Shown: piece after piece, positions 10,175 through 18,774 of the stretch
Position numbering within the stretch: position 1 is the stretch's first letter
Layout: each line of letters opens with the position of its first letter
Origin: Bacteroidales bacterium
Lineage (GTDB): Bacteria > Bacteroidota > Bacteroidia > Bacteroidales > FEN-979
Direction of reading: 5' to 3'
Length of the DNA: 64,000 nucleotides
Assembly (NCBI GenBank): GCA_017882335.1
Contig: JADGPR010000007.1
Location: 1 to 64,000, forward strand
Program-made: the position numbers and the translations under genes
Notes under the pieces: generated by a model
What the model was told of the DNA's origin: nothing
The model's input: the letters and a program-made list of their open reading frames with translations, nothing else
The model's database searches: none

Positions 10175-10966
10175 ATGAAAAGATGTTTTACATTGCTTGC
10201 AGTAATGCTCTTTACTGTAGCTTCCTGGGCTCAGAATGCCGATTATCTCCTGAAGAAAGATTTTCAATCGGAAAAGAAAAAGATCTCTGAAGGGATTGAT
10301 GCTGCAAAAAAAACAGGAATTGATGCAAAAAAAATCGCTGCGAAACAAGTCACTGTACTTGACAGCCTGACAAAAAACCTGTCAGCAAATGAGAAAGCGA
10401 TTGCACAGACCAATGATTCATTGCAGAAAACTGCAGCACGGTTCAATGCTCTTGAAGCCAGGGTCAGCAAAAGCAGCATGAACGCCCAGAATTCCCTTCT
10501 GGTGGCAGTCATTGTCTTCGCCGTTCTATTCCTGCTTCTCTTTGCTCTTATTTTCTTCCTGAAAAGAAATTCCAATGAAAAGATCCGTGAATTATCAGAA
10601 GAAAACATGAGGTTGGGCGAATCCGTGAAACAGGATTTTGCAGAGATGAAGAAAGAACAGAAGAAGTCTGCCGAAGTGTTTTCTTTGACATTGCATGAAA
10701 ATTCAGCCAATCTCGCTGCAAAAATCGAGCAATGTGAAGAGAAGCAAAAGGCCTTTGCCACCGAATTAGAAGAAGTTGTTGACAAGGTTGTAAAAGAGCA
10801 GGTGATTCAGAAATCAAGAGTCGATGAACAGATCAAAGAGTTTTTATCGAAAGCAAATGCAGATAAAACTGAACATAAGTCCTTTCACGAAAAGATCGAA
10901 TCAGAAGTGAAAGGATTACGGTCTTTACATATAAAAGATGTAGAGGAAATCAAGGCAAAACTCTAA
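10175..10966 (+). CDS. Hypothetical coiled-coil membrane protein with signal peptide
   Basis: MKRCFTLLAVMLFTVASWAQ leader; TM segment LLVAVIVFAVLFLLLFALIFFL flanked by coiled-coil-like segments. Confidence 0.6.
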   Translation: MKRCFTLLAVMLFTVASWAQNADYLLKKDFQSEKKKISEGIDAAKKTGIDAKKIAAKQVTVLDSLTKNLSANEKAIAQTNDSLQKTAARFNALEARVSKSSMNAQNSLLVAVIVFAVLFLLLFALIFFLKRNSNEKIRELSEENMRLGESVKQDFAEMKKEQKKSAEVFSLTLHENSANLAAKIEQCEEKQKAFATELEEVVDKVVKEQVIQKSRVDEQIKEFLSKANADKTEHKSFHEKIESEVKGLRSLHIKDVEEIKAKL

Positions 10967-11008
10967 GCCTTAATCCGCTAAAGATGCATTCACCCAAGGT
11001 GATCAGGT

Positions 11009-11896
11009 TCAGAGTTCTTTGGGTTCTTTAGGTTCTTTGGGTTTCAGTGGAATGAAACCACCCATTTCACTGAGTACATTCACCAGATCTGAGCCTGCAG
11101 GAACCACGAATTTTGTATTGTCTTTGAGGGAAGTTTCCAGGGCCTGGATTCTACGCAACAATTGGGCATTCCCGATAAAAAATTCTTCAGCAGCTTCGTT
11201 GACAAGTTGAATGGCTTGTGCTTCCCCTTCTGCACGCAGGATGGCTCCCTGTTTAAATCCTTCTGCTTTCCGGATCTCAGCCCGTTTTTCACCGTCGGCT
11301 CTTGTTTCAGTAGCAGTTGCAAAATCGATGGCAGCGATCTTCTCATTCTCAGCTTTCACGATCTTGTTCATCGTCTCCTGTACATCTTTGGGAGGTTCAA
11401 TTTCCTTTAATTCGGTACGAATGATCTCTATGCCCCAGTGGTCGGTCTCAGCCAGCAAGGTCGAATGGAGGTCTTTGTTAATCCTCCCCCGTTCGCTGTT
11501 TGCTGATTTCAAGGTAAGGGTACCGATGATGTTACGCAGCGTGGTGCGGGCCAGGTTCACGATCTGGTACTCGATACTGTTTACATTGTATTGAGAAAAT
11601 TTCACACTGTCCTCATCCGATCTGATCTTGAAATAAACCTGGGCGTCAACTTTCGCATTCAGGTTATCATTCGTAATGATCTCCTGAGGTTCGGCATTGA
11701 TCATTTTTTCGGTGACGTTCACCTGGTACATCTTTTCTATACCCGGGATGATCCAGTGAAAGCCAGGCATGCAAAAACGATTGTATTTCCCAAGCCTTTC
11801 AACCAATCCACGATGTGTAGGCCGGATAATTCTTACACCGGCAAAGAATAAAAGTACCAAAATCGCGATGACAACTGCGGTAATCGAAATGTTCAT
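11009..11896 (-). CDS. SPFH/Band 7 (stomatin-like) membrane protein
   Basis: RPTHRGLVERLGKYNRFCMPGFHWIIPGIEKMYQVNVTEKM; DAQVYFKI; AIDFATATETRADGEKRAEIRKAEGFKQGAILRAEGEAQA. Confidence 0.93.
   Translation of the reverse strand: MNISITAVVIAILVLLFFAGVRIIRPTHRGLVERLGKYNRFCMPGFHWIIPGIEKMYQVNVTEKMINAEPQEIITNDNLNAKVDAQVYFKIRSDEDSVKFSQYNVNSIEYQIVNLARTTLRNIIGTLTLKSANSERGRINKDLHSTLLAETDHWGIEIIRTELKEIEPPKDVQETMNKIVKAENEKIAAIDFATATETRADGEKRAEIRKAEGFKQGAILRAEGEAQAIQLVNEAAEEFFIGNAQLLRRIQALETSLKDNTKFVVPAGSDLVNVLSEMGGFIPLKPKEPKEPKEL
11014..11045. repeat. 9-nt array encoding the PKEPKEPKEL tail of the SPFH gene
   Basis: gttctttgg gttctttag gttctttgg gtttc. Confidence 0.75.
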
Positions 11897-12075
11897 AATT
11901 GAAGTTTTAATTGTTTGACAATCAGTTTCAGGAGGAATTCCTTTTCTCTTTCATGGACAAATATAATGAAAATTGTTAATTTAGCTAATCCATTTAGAAT
12001 GTTAATGAAGAAAAGCGAGGATATTTTTTTATTTGAATGGCGGTATTTTTCAGTTTAAACATTATTAATTAACAG

Positions 12076-13065
12076 ATGAAAGAAATTAATTCTCCAGGGG
12101 AATTTATGGAGATGGTCAATGCATTCCGGATAAGCAGGATCATCCTCACAGCGCATGAACTGAACCTCTTTACACTTCTAAAAGATGGTCCGCTTACCTC
12201 TCCGGTTATGGCAAAGGCAATTGGAGCCAATGAACGTGCAACCGACCGGCTCATGAATGCGCTGGTTCCCATCGGGCTGTTGAAAAAAGCCGGCAGTCAA
12301 TTTTCCAATTCGGATTTCTCGACCCGTTTCATGATCAAAGGACAGCCCACCTATATGGGTGGCGTCACCCACCTGGGACATTTGTGGAAGACCTGGAGCA
12401 CATTAACAGAGGCCGTGAAAGCCGGGACATCGGTGGCAGTGAAACAGTCGATCGGTAACAGGGAAGAGGTCTGGCTCGAATCCTTTATTGCAGCCATGCA
12501 TTCAAGAGGCCTTCAGCAGGCAAAAGAGATTGCAGCAGTGCTGGATCTTTCACAAACCAGACAGGCGCTCGATATTGGCGGCGGATCAGGTGCGTTCACT
12601 TTTGAGTTCATCAGGGAAAACCCTGCAATCAGGGGAACCATCTTCGATCTTCCCAATGTGATTCCGATCACCCGGCAATACATATCACATGAAGGATTTG
12701 ATGATTCGGTTACCACGCTTGCCGGCGATTACCTTAAAGACAAGTTCGGTTATGATTATGACCTGGTTTTCGTCTCTGCTGTCCTTCACATCAATTCGCC
12801 TGAAGAAAATATGCTTCTCATTAATAAGTGTGCCGAAGCATTGAATCCCGGCGGTCAGTTGGTCATCCTTGACCACATCATGACAGATGACCGGACCGGA
12901 CCGGCAGTGGGCGCCTTCTTTGCCCTGAATATGCTGGTAGGGACTGAAAAAGGAGATACCTATACCGAAAAAGAGATTAAATTGTGGATGCAGGCTGCCG
13001 GATTCAAATACATCCGCAGAAGAGATACCCCGCAGGGATCGAACATGATGATCGGGATTAAGTAA
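12076..13065 (+). CDS. SAM-dependent O-methyltransferase-like protein
   Basis: N-terminal winged-helix dimerisation-like region; ALDIGGGSGAFTFEF; GGQLVILDHIMTDDRTGPAVGAFFALNMLV. Confidence 0.85.
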   Translation: MKEINSPGEFMEMVNAFRISRIILTAHELNLFTLLKDGPLTSPVMAKAIGANERATDRLMNALVPIGLLKKAGSQFSNSDFSTRFMIKGQPTYMGGVTHLGHLWKTWSTLTEAVKAGTSVAVKQSIGNREEVWLESFIAAMHSRGLQQAKEIAAVLDLSQTRQALDIGGGSGAFTFEFIRENPAIRGTIFDLPNVIPITRQYISHEGFDDSVTTLAGDYLKDKFGYDYDLVFVSAVLHINSPEENMLLINKCAEALNPGGQLVILDHIMTDDRTGPAVGAFFALNMLVGTEKGDTYTEKEIKLWMQAAGFKYIRRRDTPQGSNMMIGIK

Positions 13066-13159
13066 ATTACGAATTACGAATTACGATTTCCGATTTCCGA
13101 CCTCTGACCTCCGACTTCTGAACTCAATTGTCAATTATCCATTATCCATTATCAATTAC
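13062..13159. repeat. Drifting 7-nt array between the convergent methyltransferase and dnaE stops
   Basis: ttacgaa ttacgaa ttacgat ttccgat ttccgac ctctgac ctccgac ttctgaa ctcaatt gtcaatt atccatt atccatt atcaatt. Confidence 0.85.
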
Positions 13160-16100
13160 CCGGCCCTTGGATCCTTCTTCAACGGCATCTTCGCCATCTT
13201 CTGAACCTCCATGCTGGGAAACCCGAATTCCTCCACGATCTTGCCCAAAACAAGGTAGATCCCGTCGCCACGGAAAGGATAATTCTTAGCGGAATCGGGA
13301 AAATGAACCGTGTCGAAGAAATGACCTGTAATATCGATGAACGTCCCGAAATGCATCCATTCCTTTTTCACGGTTCTCACATATTTGATAGTCACAAGCT
13401 GGCCCAGCATTCTCACCTTCTTCCCAAGGGAACCAATCATCTCCTTTGCCATTATTTCCCCACGGAAAGCGGTTTCGAGCAGGTCGAAATAGGTATGTTT
13501 AACCGGAAATCCGAGCAGTTCCACTTCATCGTAAACATCTTCCACTGTATTTTGTTTCAGGGAAGGTAATTCGTATGTTTTAGGCGGCGTATAGAAAAGA
13601 ACGGGATTTATAATTTCAGATTTACGATTTACGATTGAATTTTTGATTGATGATTGACGGTTGATGATTCGGGTTGATGATTTCGGGAGTTCAGCATTTT
13701 TGCCTAGTATCAGGTGGGTTTCCCAGAGAAGTTGGGCCTTTGATTTCCCGGTAAAACGCAATGCCCCGATGCGGATAAGAATGATCATTTGCTCAAGGCT
13801 CGTTCCCGTTCTCGCGATAAAATCCTCCAGGCCGAGATATTCGCCATTCGCTTTTCGCTCTTCGCTGATGGCCTTACCTACCTGGCTTTCCAGGTTTGCC
13901 ACATGAACAAATCCAACATAAATGTCGGTTCCGGTGATGCTCGTTTTATAGTCGCCGCGGTTGATACAGGGAAGATGAAGGGTAGCGCCGCAGTTGCGGG
14001 CTTCATTAAAGTAAACCCACGAACTGTAGAATCCTCCAAAGTTATTGATCACACCGGTCATGAATTCCAACGGGTAATGGGCTTTCAGGTAGAGGCTCTG
14101 GTAGCTTTCCACGGCATAGGATGCCGAATGGGCCTTGGAGAAGGAATAACCGGCAAAGGATTCGATCTGCCGCCAGACCTCTTTCGTAACCTCTTCAGGG
14201 TAACCGAAATTCCTGCAATTCTCAAAGAATTTGTCGATGATCCGTTGCAGTTCCTTTTTTGAACGGTATTTCCCGCTCATGGCCCTGCGCAGCACATCAG
14301 CATCTGCCAGGTCGAGTCCGGCAAAATAGTGACAGATCTTCAGCACATCTTCCTGGTACACCATCACCCCATAGGTTTCCTTCAACTGTTCTTCCATCAC
14401 AGGATGCAGGTATTTGAATCCCGGGTGATGAAACCGGTAAATATACTCGCGCATCATACCCGAACGGGCCACACCCGGGCGGATGATGGAGCTGGCTGCG
14501 ACCAGGCTGCGGTAGTTGTCGCATTGCAGCTTTTTCAATAATCCGCGCATGGCAGGACTTTCCACGTAAAAACAGCCGATGGTCTCCCCTACCCCGAGCA
14601 GGTGCTTTATCTTTTCGTCTTTTTTAAATTCCTGTACCCTGTGAACATCCACATGCACGGCACGGTTCCCAAGGACGATCTCAGCTGTTTCCCTGATGTG
14701 CCCGATGCCACGCTGGCTGAGGATATCCAGTTTTTCGAAGCCGATGTCTTCTGCCACATACATATCCCATTGCGTGGTCGGAAAACCTTTGGGAGGCATA
14801 TCCAGGGCGGTGTAGCAGGTGATTGGTTCATCTGAGATCAGCACTCCTCCTGCATGAATGCTGCGGATGTTCGGGAAATCGACCATCATCCTCCCGAGTT
14901 CGCTGATCCTGCGGGTAACCTCATTATTATGGATCTCCTTTTCAGGATATTTCAGAAGATCGTCCATCTCCCCTTTTGGGATGCCATGTACCTTCCCAAG
15001 TTCCCGGTAGATCGAATTACCTTTGAACGTTGACATGGCGCCAAGCAGGGCAGTATGCTTGTGGCCATAGCGTTTGAAGATATAATCCAGCACTTCGTCC
15101 CTTTCCTTCCAGGAATAATCGATATCAAAATCGGGAGGAGATGTCCGTTTCGGATTTATAAAACGTTCGAAGTAAAGATCAAGCTCAATGGGATCCACGT
15201 CGGTAATCTTCAGGCAATAGGCCACTATGCTGTTGGCGCCACTGCCACGGCCCACATGATAAAATCCCCGCGACATAGAATAGCGGATGATGTCCCAGGT
15301 TATGAGAAAATAGGATGAAAAGCCCATTTTATCGATGATCTCAAGTTCATGTCTCACACGTTTTGCTGCTTCGCGGTTGGACTTTCCATAACGGTATATC
15401 AATCCGTCGTTGGCAAGCTTTTCAAGCAGGGTCTTGTCATCATAGGAATTCCCGGTAAAGGTCTTCCTGTTTTTATGAGAAGAAAAATCAAAATCGATCG
15501 AGCATTCCCCGAGCAATTGTTCCGTATTCCGGATCAGCTGAGGGTAATCTTTGTAAAGATTTCTCACCTCCCCTTCCGGGATCATCTTTTCACCCGGAGC
15601 AGCCAGTTGTTCAGGGCGGAGCCGGCTGAGGAGGATGTTGTTATCGACGGCCCGCAGGTTGCAGTGCAGGTCGTATTCCTTTTCATTGGTAAAAGTAACC
15701 GGGGCGAGGATGACAGCGCAGTCAAGGATATTTTTGTCATTGATGGTTGCGAGTTTACGGATGAATGAAGGATGAACGCCAAGAACCCCTCCCCCTTGCC
15801 CCCTCCCCATTTGGGGAGGGGGATGGGGGGTGGGGCTAAATGGATAAATTACCGCCACATTTTCAAACTCCGGGGCCTGGTTGGGTAGCGGTAGTCCATT
15901 GAGGGTATGAACTGAAAGGAACTCATTCAGCTCACGAAAGCCTTCATTATTCCTGGCCAGGCCGATGTAAAGCAACTTCTCATCCCTGCGGAACTCAATT
16001 CCTGCGACAGGCCTGATCCCGTTCTCCCTGCAAGCCTTCACAAAATAGATGATGCCGGTGGAATTGTTGATATCGGTGAGTGCCAGGGTGGTGACCCCGC

Positions 16101-16182
16101 ATACCTTTGCCGTTTCCACCAATTTTTCAATGGAAAGGGTGCCGTAGCGCAGGGAATAATATGAGTGACAGTTTATAAACAA
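13156..16182 (-). CDS. dnaE: DNA polymerase III alpha subunit (DnaE-type, short form; candidate translesion polymerase)
   Basis: PHP start FINCHSYYSLRYGTLSIEKLVETA; PPDFDIDYSWKERDEV; HVGRGSGANSIVAYCL; FAGYSFSKAHSASYAVESYQSLYLKAHYPLEFM. TTG start at 16182. Confidence 0.93.
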   Translation of the reverse strand: MFINCHSYYSLRYGTLSIEKLVETAKVCGVTTLALTDINNSTGIIYFVKACRENGIRPVAGIEFRRDEKLLYIGLARNNEGFRELNEFLSVHTLNGLPLPNQAPEFENVAVIYPFSPTPHPPPQMGRGQGGGVLGVHPSFIRKLATINDKNILDCAVILAPVTFTNEKEYDLHCNLRAVDNNILLSRLRPEQLAAPGEKMIPEGEVRNLYKDYPQLIRNTEQLLGECSIDFDFSSHKNRKTFTGNSYDDKTLLEKLANDGLIYRYGKSNREAAKRVRHELEIIDKMGFSSYFLITWDIIRYSMSRGFYHVGRGSGANSIVAYCLKITDVDPIELDLYFERFINPKRTSPPDFDIDYSWKERDEVLDYIFKRYGHKHTALLGAMSTFKGNSIYRELGKVHGIPKGEMDDLLKYPEKEIHNNEVTRRISELGRMMVDFPNIRSIHAGGVLISDEPITCYTALDMPPKGFPTTQWDMYVAEDIGFEKLDILSQRGIGHIRETAEIVLGNRAVHVDVHRVQEFKKDEKIKHLLGVGETIGCFYVESPAMRGLLKKLQCDNYRSLVAASSIIRPGVARSGMMREYIYRFHHPGFKYLHPVMEEQLKETYGVMVYQEDVLKICHYFAGLDLADADVLRRAMSGKYRSKKELQRIIDKFFENCRNFGYPEEVTKEVWRQIESFAGYSFSKAHSASYAVESYQSLYLKAHYPLEFMTGVINNFGGFYSSWVYFNEARNCGATLHLPCINRGDYKTSITGTDIYVGFVHVANLESQVGKAISEERKANGEYLGLEDFIARTGTSLEQMIILIRIGALRFTGKSKAQLLWETHLILGKNAELPKSSTRIINRQSSIKNSIVNRKSEIINPVLFYTPPKTYELPSLKQNTVEDVYDEVELLGFPVKHTYFDLLETAFRGEIMAKEMIGSLGKKVRMLGQLVTIKYVRTVKKEWMHFGTFIDITGHFFDTVHFPDSAKNYPFRGDGIYLVLGKIVEEFGFPSMEVQKMAKMPLKKDPRAG
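13615..13677. repeat. 7-nt array inside the dnaE coding sequence
   Basis: ttcagat ttacgat ttacgat tgaattt ttgattg atgattg acggttg atgattc; encodes part of the linker STRIINRQSSIKNSIVNRKSEIIN. Confidence 0.7.
15786..15836. repeat. GC-rich palindromic element inside the dnaE coding sequence
   Basis: ccctcccccttgccccctccccatttggggagggggatggggggtgggg; perfect stem ccctcccc-attt-ggggaggg; encodes SPTPHPPPQMGRGQGGG. Confidence 0.8.
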
Positions 16183-16193
16183 TTTACAGATTC

Positions 16194-16238
16194 AGTTTAT
16201 AAAGTTTTTAAAGTTCATAAAGTTTATAAAGGTCATTA
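16194..16238. repeat. 9-nt array upstream of dnaE
   Basis: agtttataa agtttttaa agttcataa agtttataa aggtcatta; agtttataa also occurs at 16170-16178 within the first dnaE codons. Confidence 0.75.
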
Positions 16239-16275
16239 AATCAGCCTATAGAGATTCACCATATTTGATATTTTC

Positions 16276-16364
16276 ATTGCAAGGAGCAAAGCGACGAAGC
16301 AATCTCCTTCAGTTACCAAAAACCTTGTCATTGCGAGGCACGAAGTGCCGAAGCAACCTCCATA
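16276..16364. repeat. Two copies of a CATTGCGAGG...GAAGCAA palindromic intergenic repeat
   Basis: cattgcaaggagcaaagcgacgaagcaatctcc and cattgcgaggcacgaagtgccgaagcaacctcc. Confidence 0.8.
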
Positions 16365-16396
16365 TTTCGCCATTTGAAAATGTCACGGCGGATTCG

Positions 16397-16978
16397 CTAC
16401 TTCTGTATTTTGTTTGCCTGTTCACCAATTTTAAACCCAACTGGTTCCCTTGGTTCTTGTTTTGGGTGAACCAGCTCCCTGAGGGCCTGAAATACCAGTA
16501 ATAATTGATCAGAATGCTCATCCAGTTTTTCAAATGTCCGCCTTTCGAGATCGTTGATTTTTTCTGACAATTCCTGATGCACTAACAGTACCTCCCTTAG
16601 TTTCACAAATGCCCTCACAACATAAATGCTTGCAGCGATAGCTGTAGGGCTATTCAGAACGCTGGCCAGCATTAATGCTCCATGTTCTGTAAAAACGAAT
16701 GGTAATTTCCTGCGCCCTCCCCAACTTGATATCACAAATTGTGATATCAAGTCAGAAAGTTCTTCCTGTGTTAATTGAAACATAAAATCAATCGGAAAAC
16801 GATCTGTATTCCGTTTTACAGCTTGGTTCAAAACTCTTGTTTCAACACCATAAATCCTTGCCAGATCGCTGTCAATCATCACTTTCCTTCCGCGGATGAA
16901 GTAAATCTGGGAAATGATCTCCTCGTACCTTTGAACAGGTTCTTCCATAATGTTTTTCCACTTTAATCGGCTTTTCAT
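16397..16978 (-). CDS. ORF6N domain-containing protein
   Basis: IYFIRGRKVMIDSDLARIYGVETRVLNQAVKRNTDRFPIDFMFQLTQEE...FVFTEHGALMLASVLNSPTAIAASIYVVRAFVKLRE. Start may be internal (16948). Confidence 0.9.
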   Translation of the reverse strand: MKSRLKWKNIMEEPVQRYEEIISQIYFIRGRKVMIDSDLARIYGVETRVLNQAVKRNTDRFPIDFMFQLTQEELSDLISQFVISSWGGRRKLPFVFTEHGALMLASVLNSPTAIAASIYVVRAFVKLREVLLVHQELSEKINDLERRTFEKLDEHSDQLLLVFQALRELVHPKQEPREPVGFKIGEQANKIQK

Positions 16979-17052
16979 TAAAAGGTAATACGATTATTCG
17001 CTAGAATAATGTCACCCCTGTGGGGTTTATAGGTATTTTTTTTATTTTATTT

Positions 17053-17140
17053 TATTCGCTATTTCGCTATTTTTTTTCACTCACCAGCTCACCAGTTCGC
17101 CAGTTCGCCAACTCATCAGCTCGCCAACTCGCCAACTGTA
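17053..17140. repeat. 8-nt array running into the dinB C-terminus
   Basis: tattcgct atttcgct attttttt tcactcac cagctcac cagttcgc cagttcgc caactcat cagctcgc caactcgc caactgta; 11 units in one phase. Confidence 0.85.
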
Positions 17141-18288
17141 TTCACCGCCACGGCCCTCCGGATGATCTTCCTCCCATACTTTCCCCGGATCCGGTCCATC
17201 GCCTGGTACAGGTTGATCATCTCCACCGAATCCTCGAACAGGTCAATCTGCTGGCTGCCGGGAACCAGCTTGCTGAAACGTACCCCGATCAGGCGGATCA
17301 GCATACGGCGCTGGTACAGCTTGTCGAACAGCTCTTTCACAATGGGAATGAGGACATGGTCGAAGGCCGTGTAAGGAACCTGTTGCTGGATGGTATGGGT
17401 ATCAAAATTGGAATACCGGATCTTGACCGTCACGCAGGCGGTGAGTTTTTGCTGCTCACGCAGTTCATAAGCGATCTTTTCAACCATCTTCACCAGGATT
17501 TCCTTCATCCGGATAATATCGATCGTATCCTGTTCAAATGTAGTCTCCGTGCTGACGGATTTACTCTCCGAATATTGCCTCACCGGAGTCGTGTCGATGC
17601 CGTTGGCCCGTTCCCACAGGATGATGCCGTTCTTCCCCATCACCCGTTCCATCATTTCCAGGGGAATGCGGCTCAGGGTATCGATGGTGGCAACTCCCAT
17701 GGACCGGAGCAAAGGATAGGTCTTCTCCCCTATTCCCGGTATCTTCCGGATGGACAAAGGAGCAAGGAACGGTTTCACATGATCTTCCGGAACCTGCAAC
17801 TCCCCGTTCGGCTTGGCTTCGCCGGTAGCGATCTTCGAAACGGTCTTGTTTACCGACAGTCCGAAAGAGATTGGCAATCCTGTATTCTTCATGATCGCCG
17901 TACGAAGCTCGTGGGTCCATTTCAGCAGGCCGAAGAAACGATCCATGCCGGTCACATCGAGATAATGTTCATCGATAGAAGCTTTCTCATACAACGGCGC
18001 TTTTTCGGCGATGATGTCGGTAACCAGGAGCGAATAGCGTGAATAAAGTTCCATATCGCCCCGGATGAATACGGCATCCCGGCACATCATCCGGGCCATC
18101 TTCATGGGCATGGCCGAGCTGACGCCGAAACGGCGGGCCTCGTAGCTGCAGCTTGCCACGACGCCCCTGTCGGACATCCCGCCGATGATCACCGGCTTGC
18201 CTTGCAATGCAGGATTTTGCAAGCGTTCCACCGATACAAAGAAGGTGTCGAGGTCAAAATGGACGATATTGCGGTTGGCGGTCTTCAT
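17116..18288 (-). CDS. dinB: Y-family DNA polymerase IV
   Basis: NIVHFDLDTFFVSVERLQNPALQGKPVIIGG; YEKASIDEHYLDVTGMDRFFG; KIPGIGEKTYPLLRSMGV. Confidence 0.95.
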   Translation of the reverse strand: MKTANRNIVHFDLDTFFVSVERLQNPALQGKPVIIGGMSDRGVVASCSYEARRFGVSSAMPMKMARMMCRDAVFIRGDMELYSRYSLLVTDIIAEKAPLYEKASIDEHYLDVTGMDRFFGLLKWTHELRTAIMKNTGLPISFGLSVNKTVSKIATGEAKPNGELQVPEDHVKPFLAPLSIRKIPGIGEKTYPLLRSMGVATIDTLSRIPLEMMERVMGKNGIILWERANGIDTTPVRQYSESKSVSTETTFEQDTIDIIRMKEILVKMVEKIAYELREQQKLTACVTVKIRYSNFDTHTIQQQVPYTAFDHVLIPIVKELFDKLYQRRMLIRLIGVRFSKLVPGSQQIDLFEDSVEMINLYQAMDRIRGKYGRKIIRRAVAVNTVGELAS

Positions 18289-18320
18289 AAATAGCGAAAT
18301 GGCGAAATAGCGAAGTGAGA
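18289..18320. repeat. 8-nt array abutting the dinB start codon
   Basis: aaatagcg aaatggcg aaatagcg aagtgaga. Confidence 0.7.
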
Positions 18321-18350
18321 TTGTCTTAAAAGGTCTTCAATTTTCCTTTA

Positions 18351-18640
18351 CCGCAAAGACGCCAAGTCGCAAAGAGTTAAAAATATTTTTTTCACATTTT
18401 CATATCTGCTATATAGCTTTTTGTAACTACCTAATTACCAATTTCTTTTTTCTCGCAGATTTTCGCAGATTTATCGCAAACCTGCCTGCCGGTAGGCAGG
18501 TTTTCGCAGAAAAGATCAGTATCTAATTTCTAATGACACCATCTGAATTGAGCAATCATAATGTACTCTGCGTGAATCAGCGAGAACGATTTTCATGTTA
18601 TCTGCTTTGAAGTTCCTGATATAATCCTCAGGAAATAACT
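18351..18640. repeat. ~300-bp dispersed intergenic repeat, copy 2 (carries a 20-bp palindromic insert)
   Basis: ctcgcagattttcgcagatttatcgcaaa[cctgcctgccggtaggcagg]ttttcgcag; insert 18481-18500 is absent from copy 1. Confidence 0.7.
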
Positions 18641-18774
18641 TCACAATGATTTTTACCATTTGAGTCACCTCTATATATTTTTTTCTTGACTTTTAATTTT
18701 ATTTGTTTTATTTTTGATGCGTTTTTAATCATTATTCCGACTACAATATAATCATTTTATAAAAAACTGCAACT

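Noticed and set aside
10264-10785. 173-aa minus-strand ORF
   Set aside because: Antisense to the coiled-coil membrane protein gene; no supporting features.
13062-13159. All-frame stop 'insulator' role for 7-nt arrays
   Set aside because: A 7- or 8-nt unit with one stop would give stops in all frames (e.g. taattga), but families such as ctggatg contain no stop on that strand, so it cannot be the general explanation.
16265-16501. 78-aa ORF (MIFSLQGAKRRSNLLQ...)
   Set aside because: It is a translation of the CATTGCGAGG palindromic repeats plus antisense to the ORF6N gene, not a credible protein.
17020-18042. 340-aa plus-strand ORF opposite dinB
   Set aside because: Fully antisense to a clear DNA polymerase IV gene; long opposite-strand ORFs are common in GC-moderate coding DNA and no family was recognised.
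18640-18774. LexA-type operator for the S24/dinB divergent promoters
   Set aside because: No convincing palindrome shared by both promoters could be identified by eye; needs comparative motif search.
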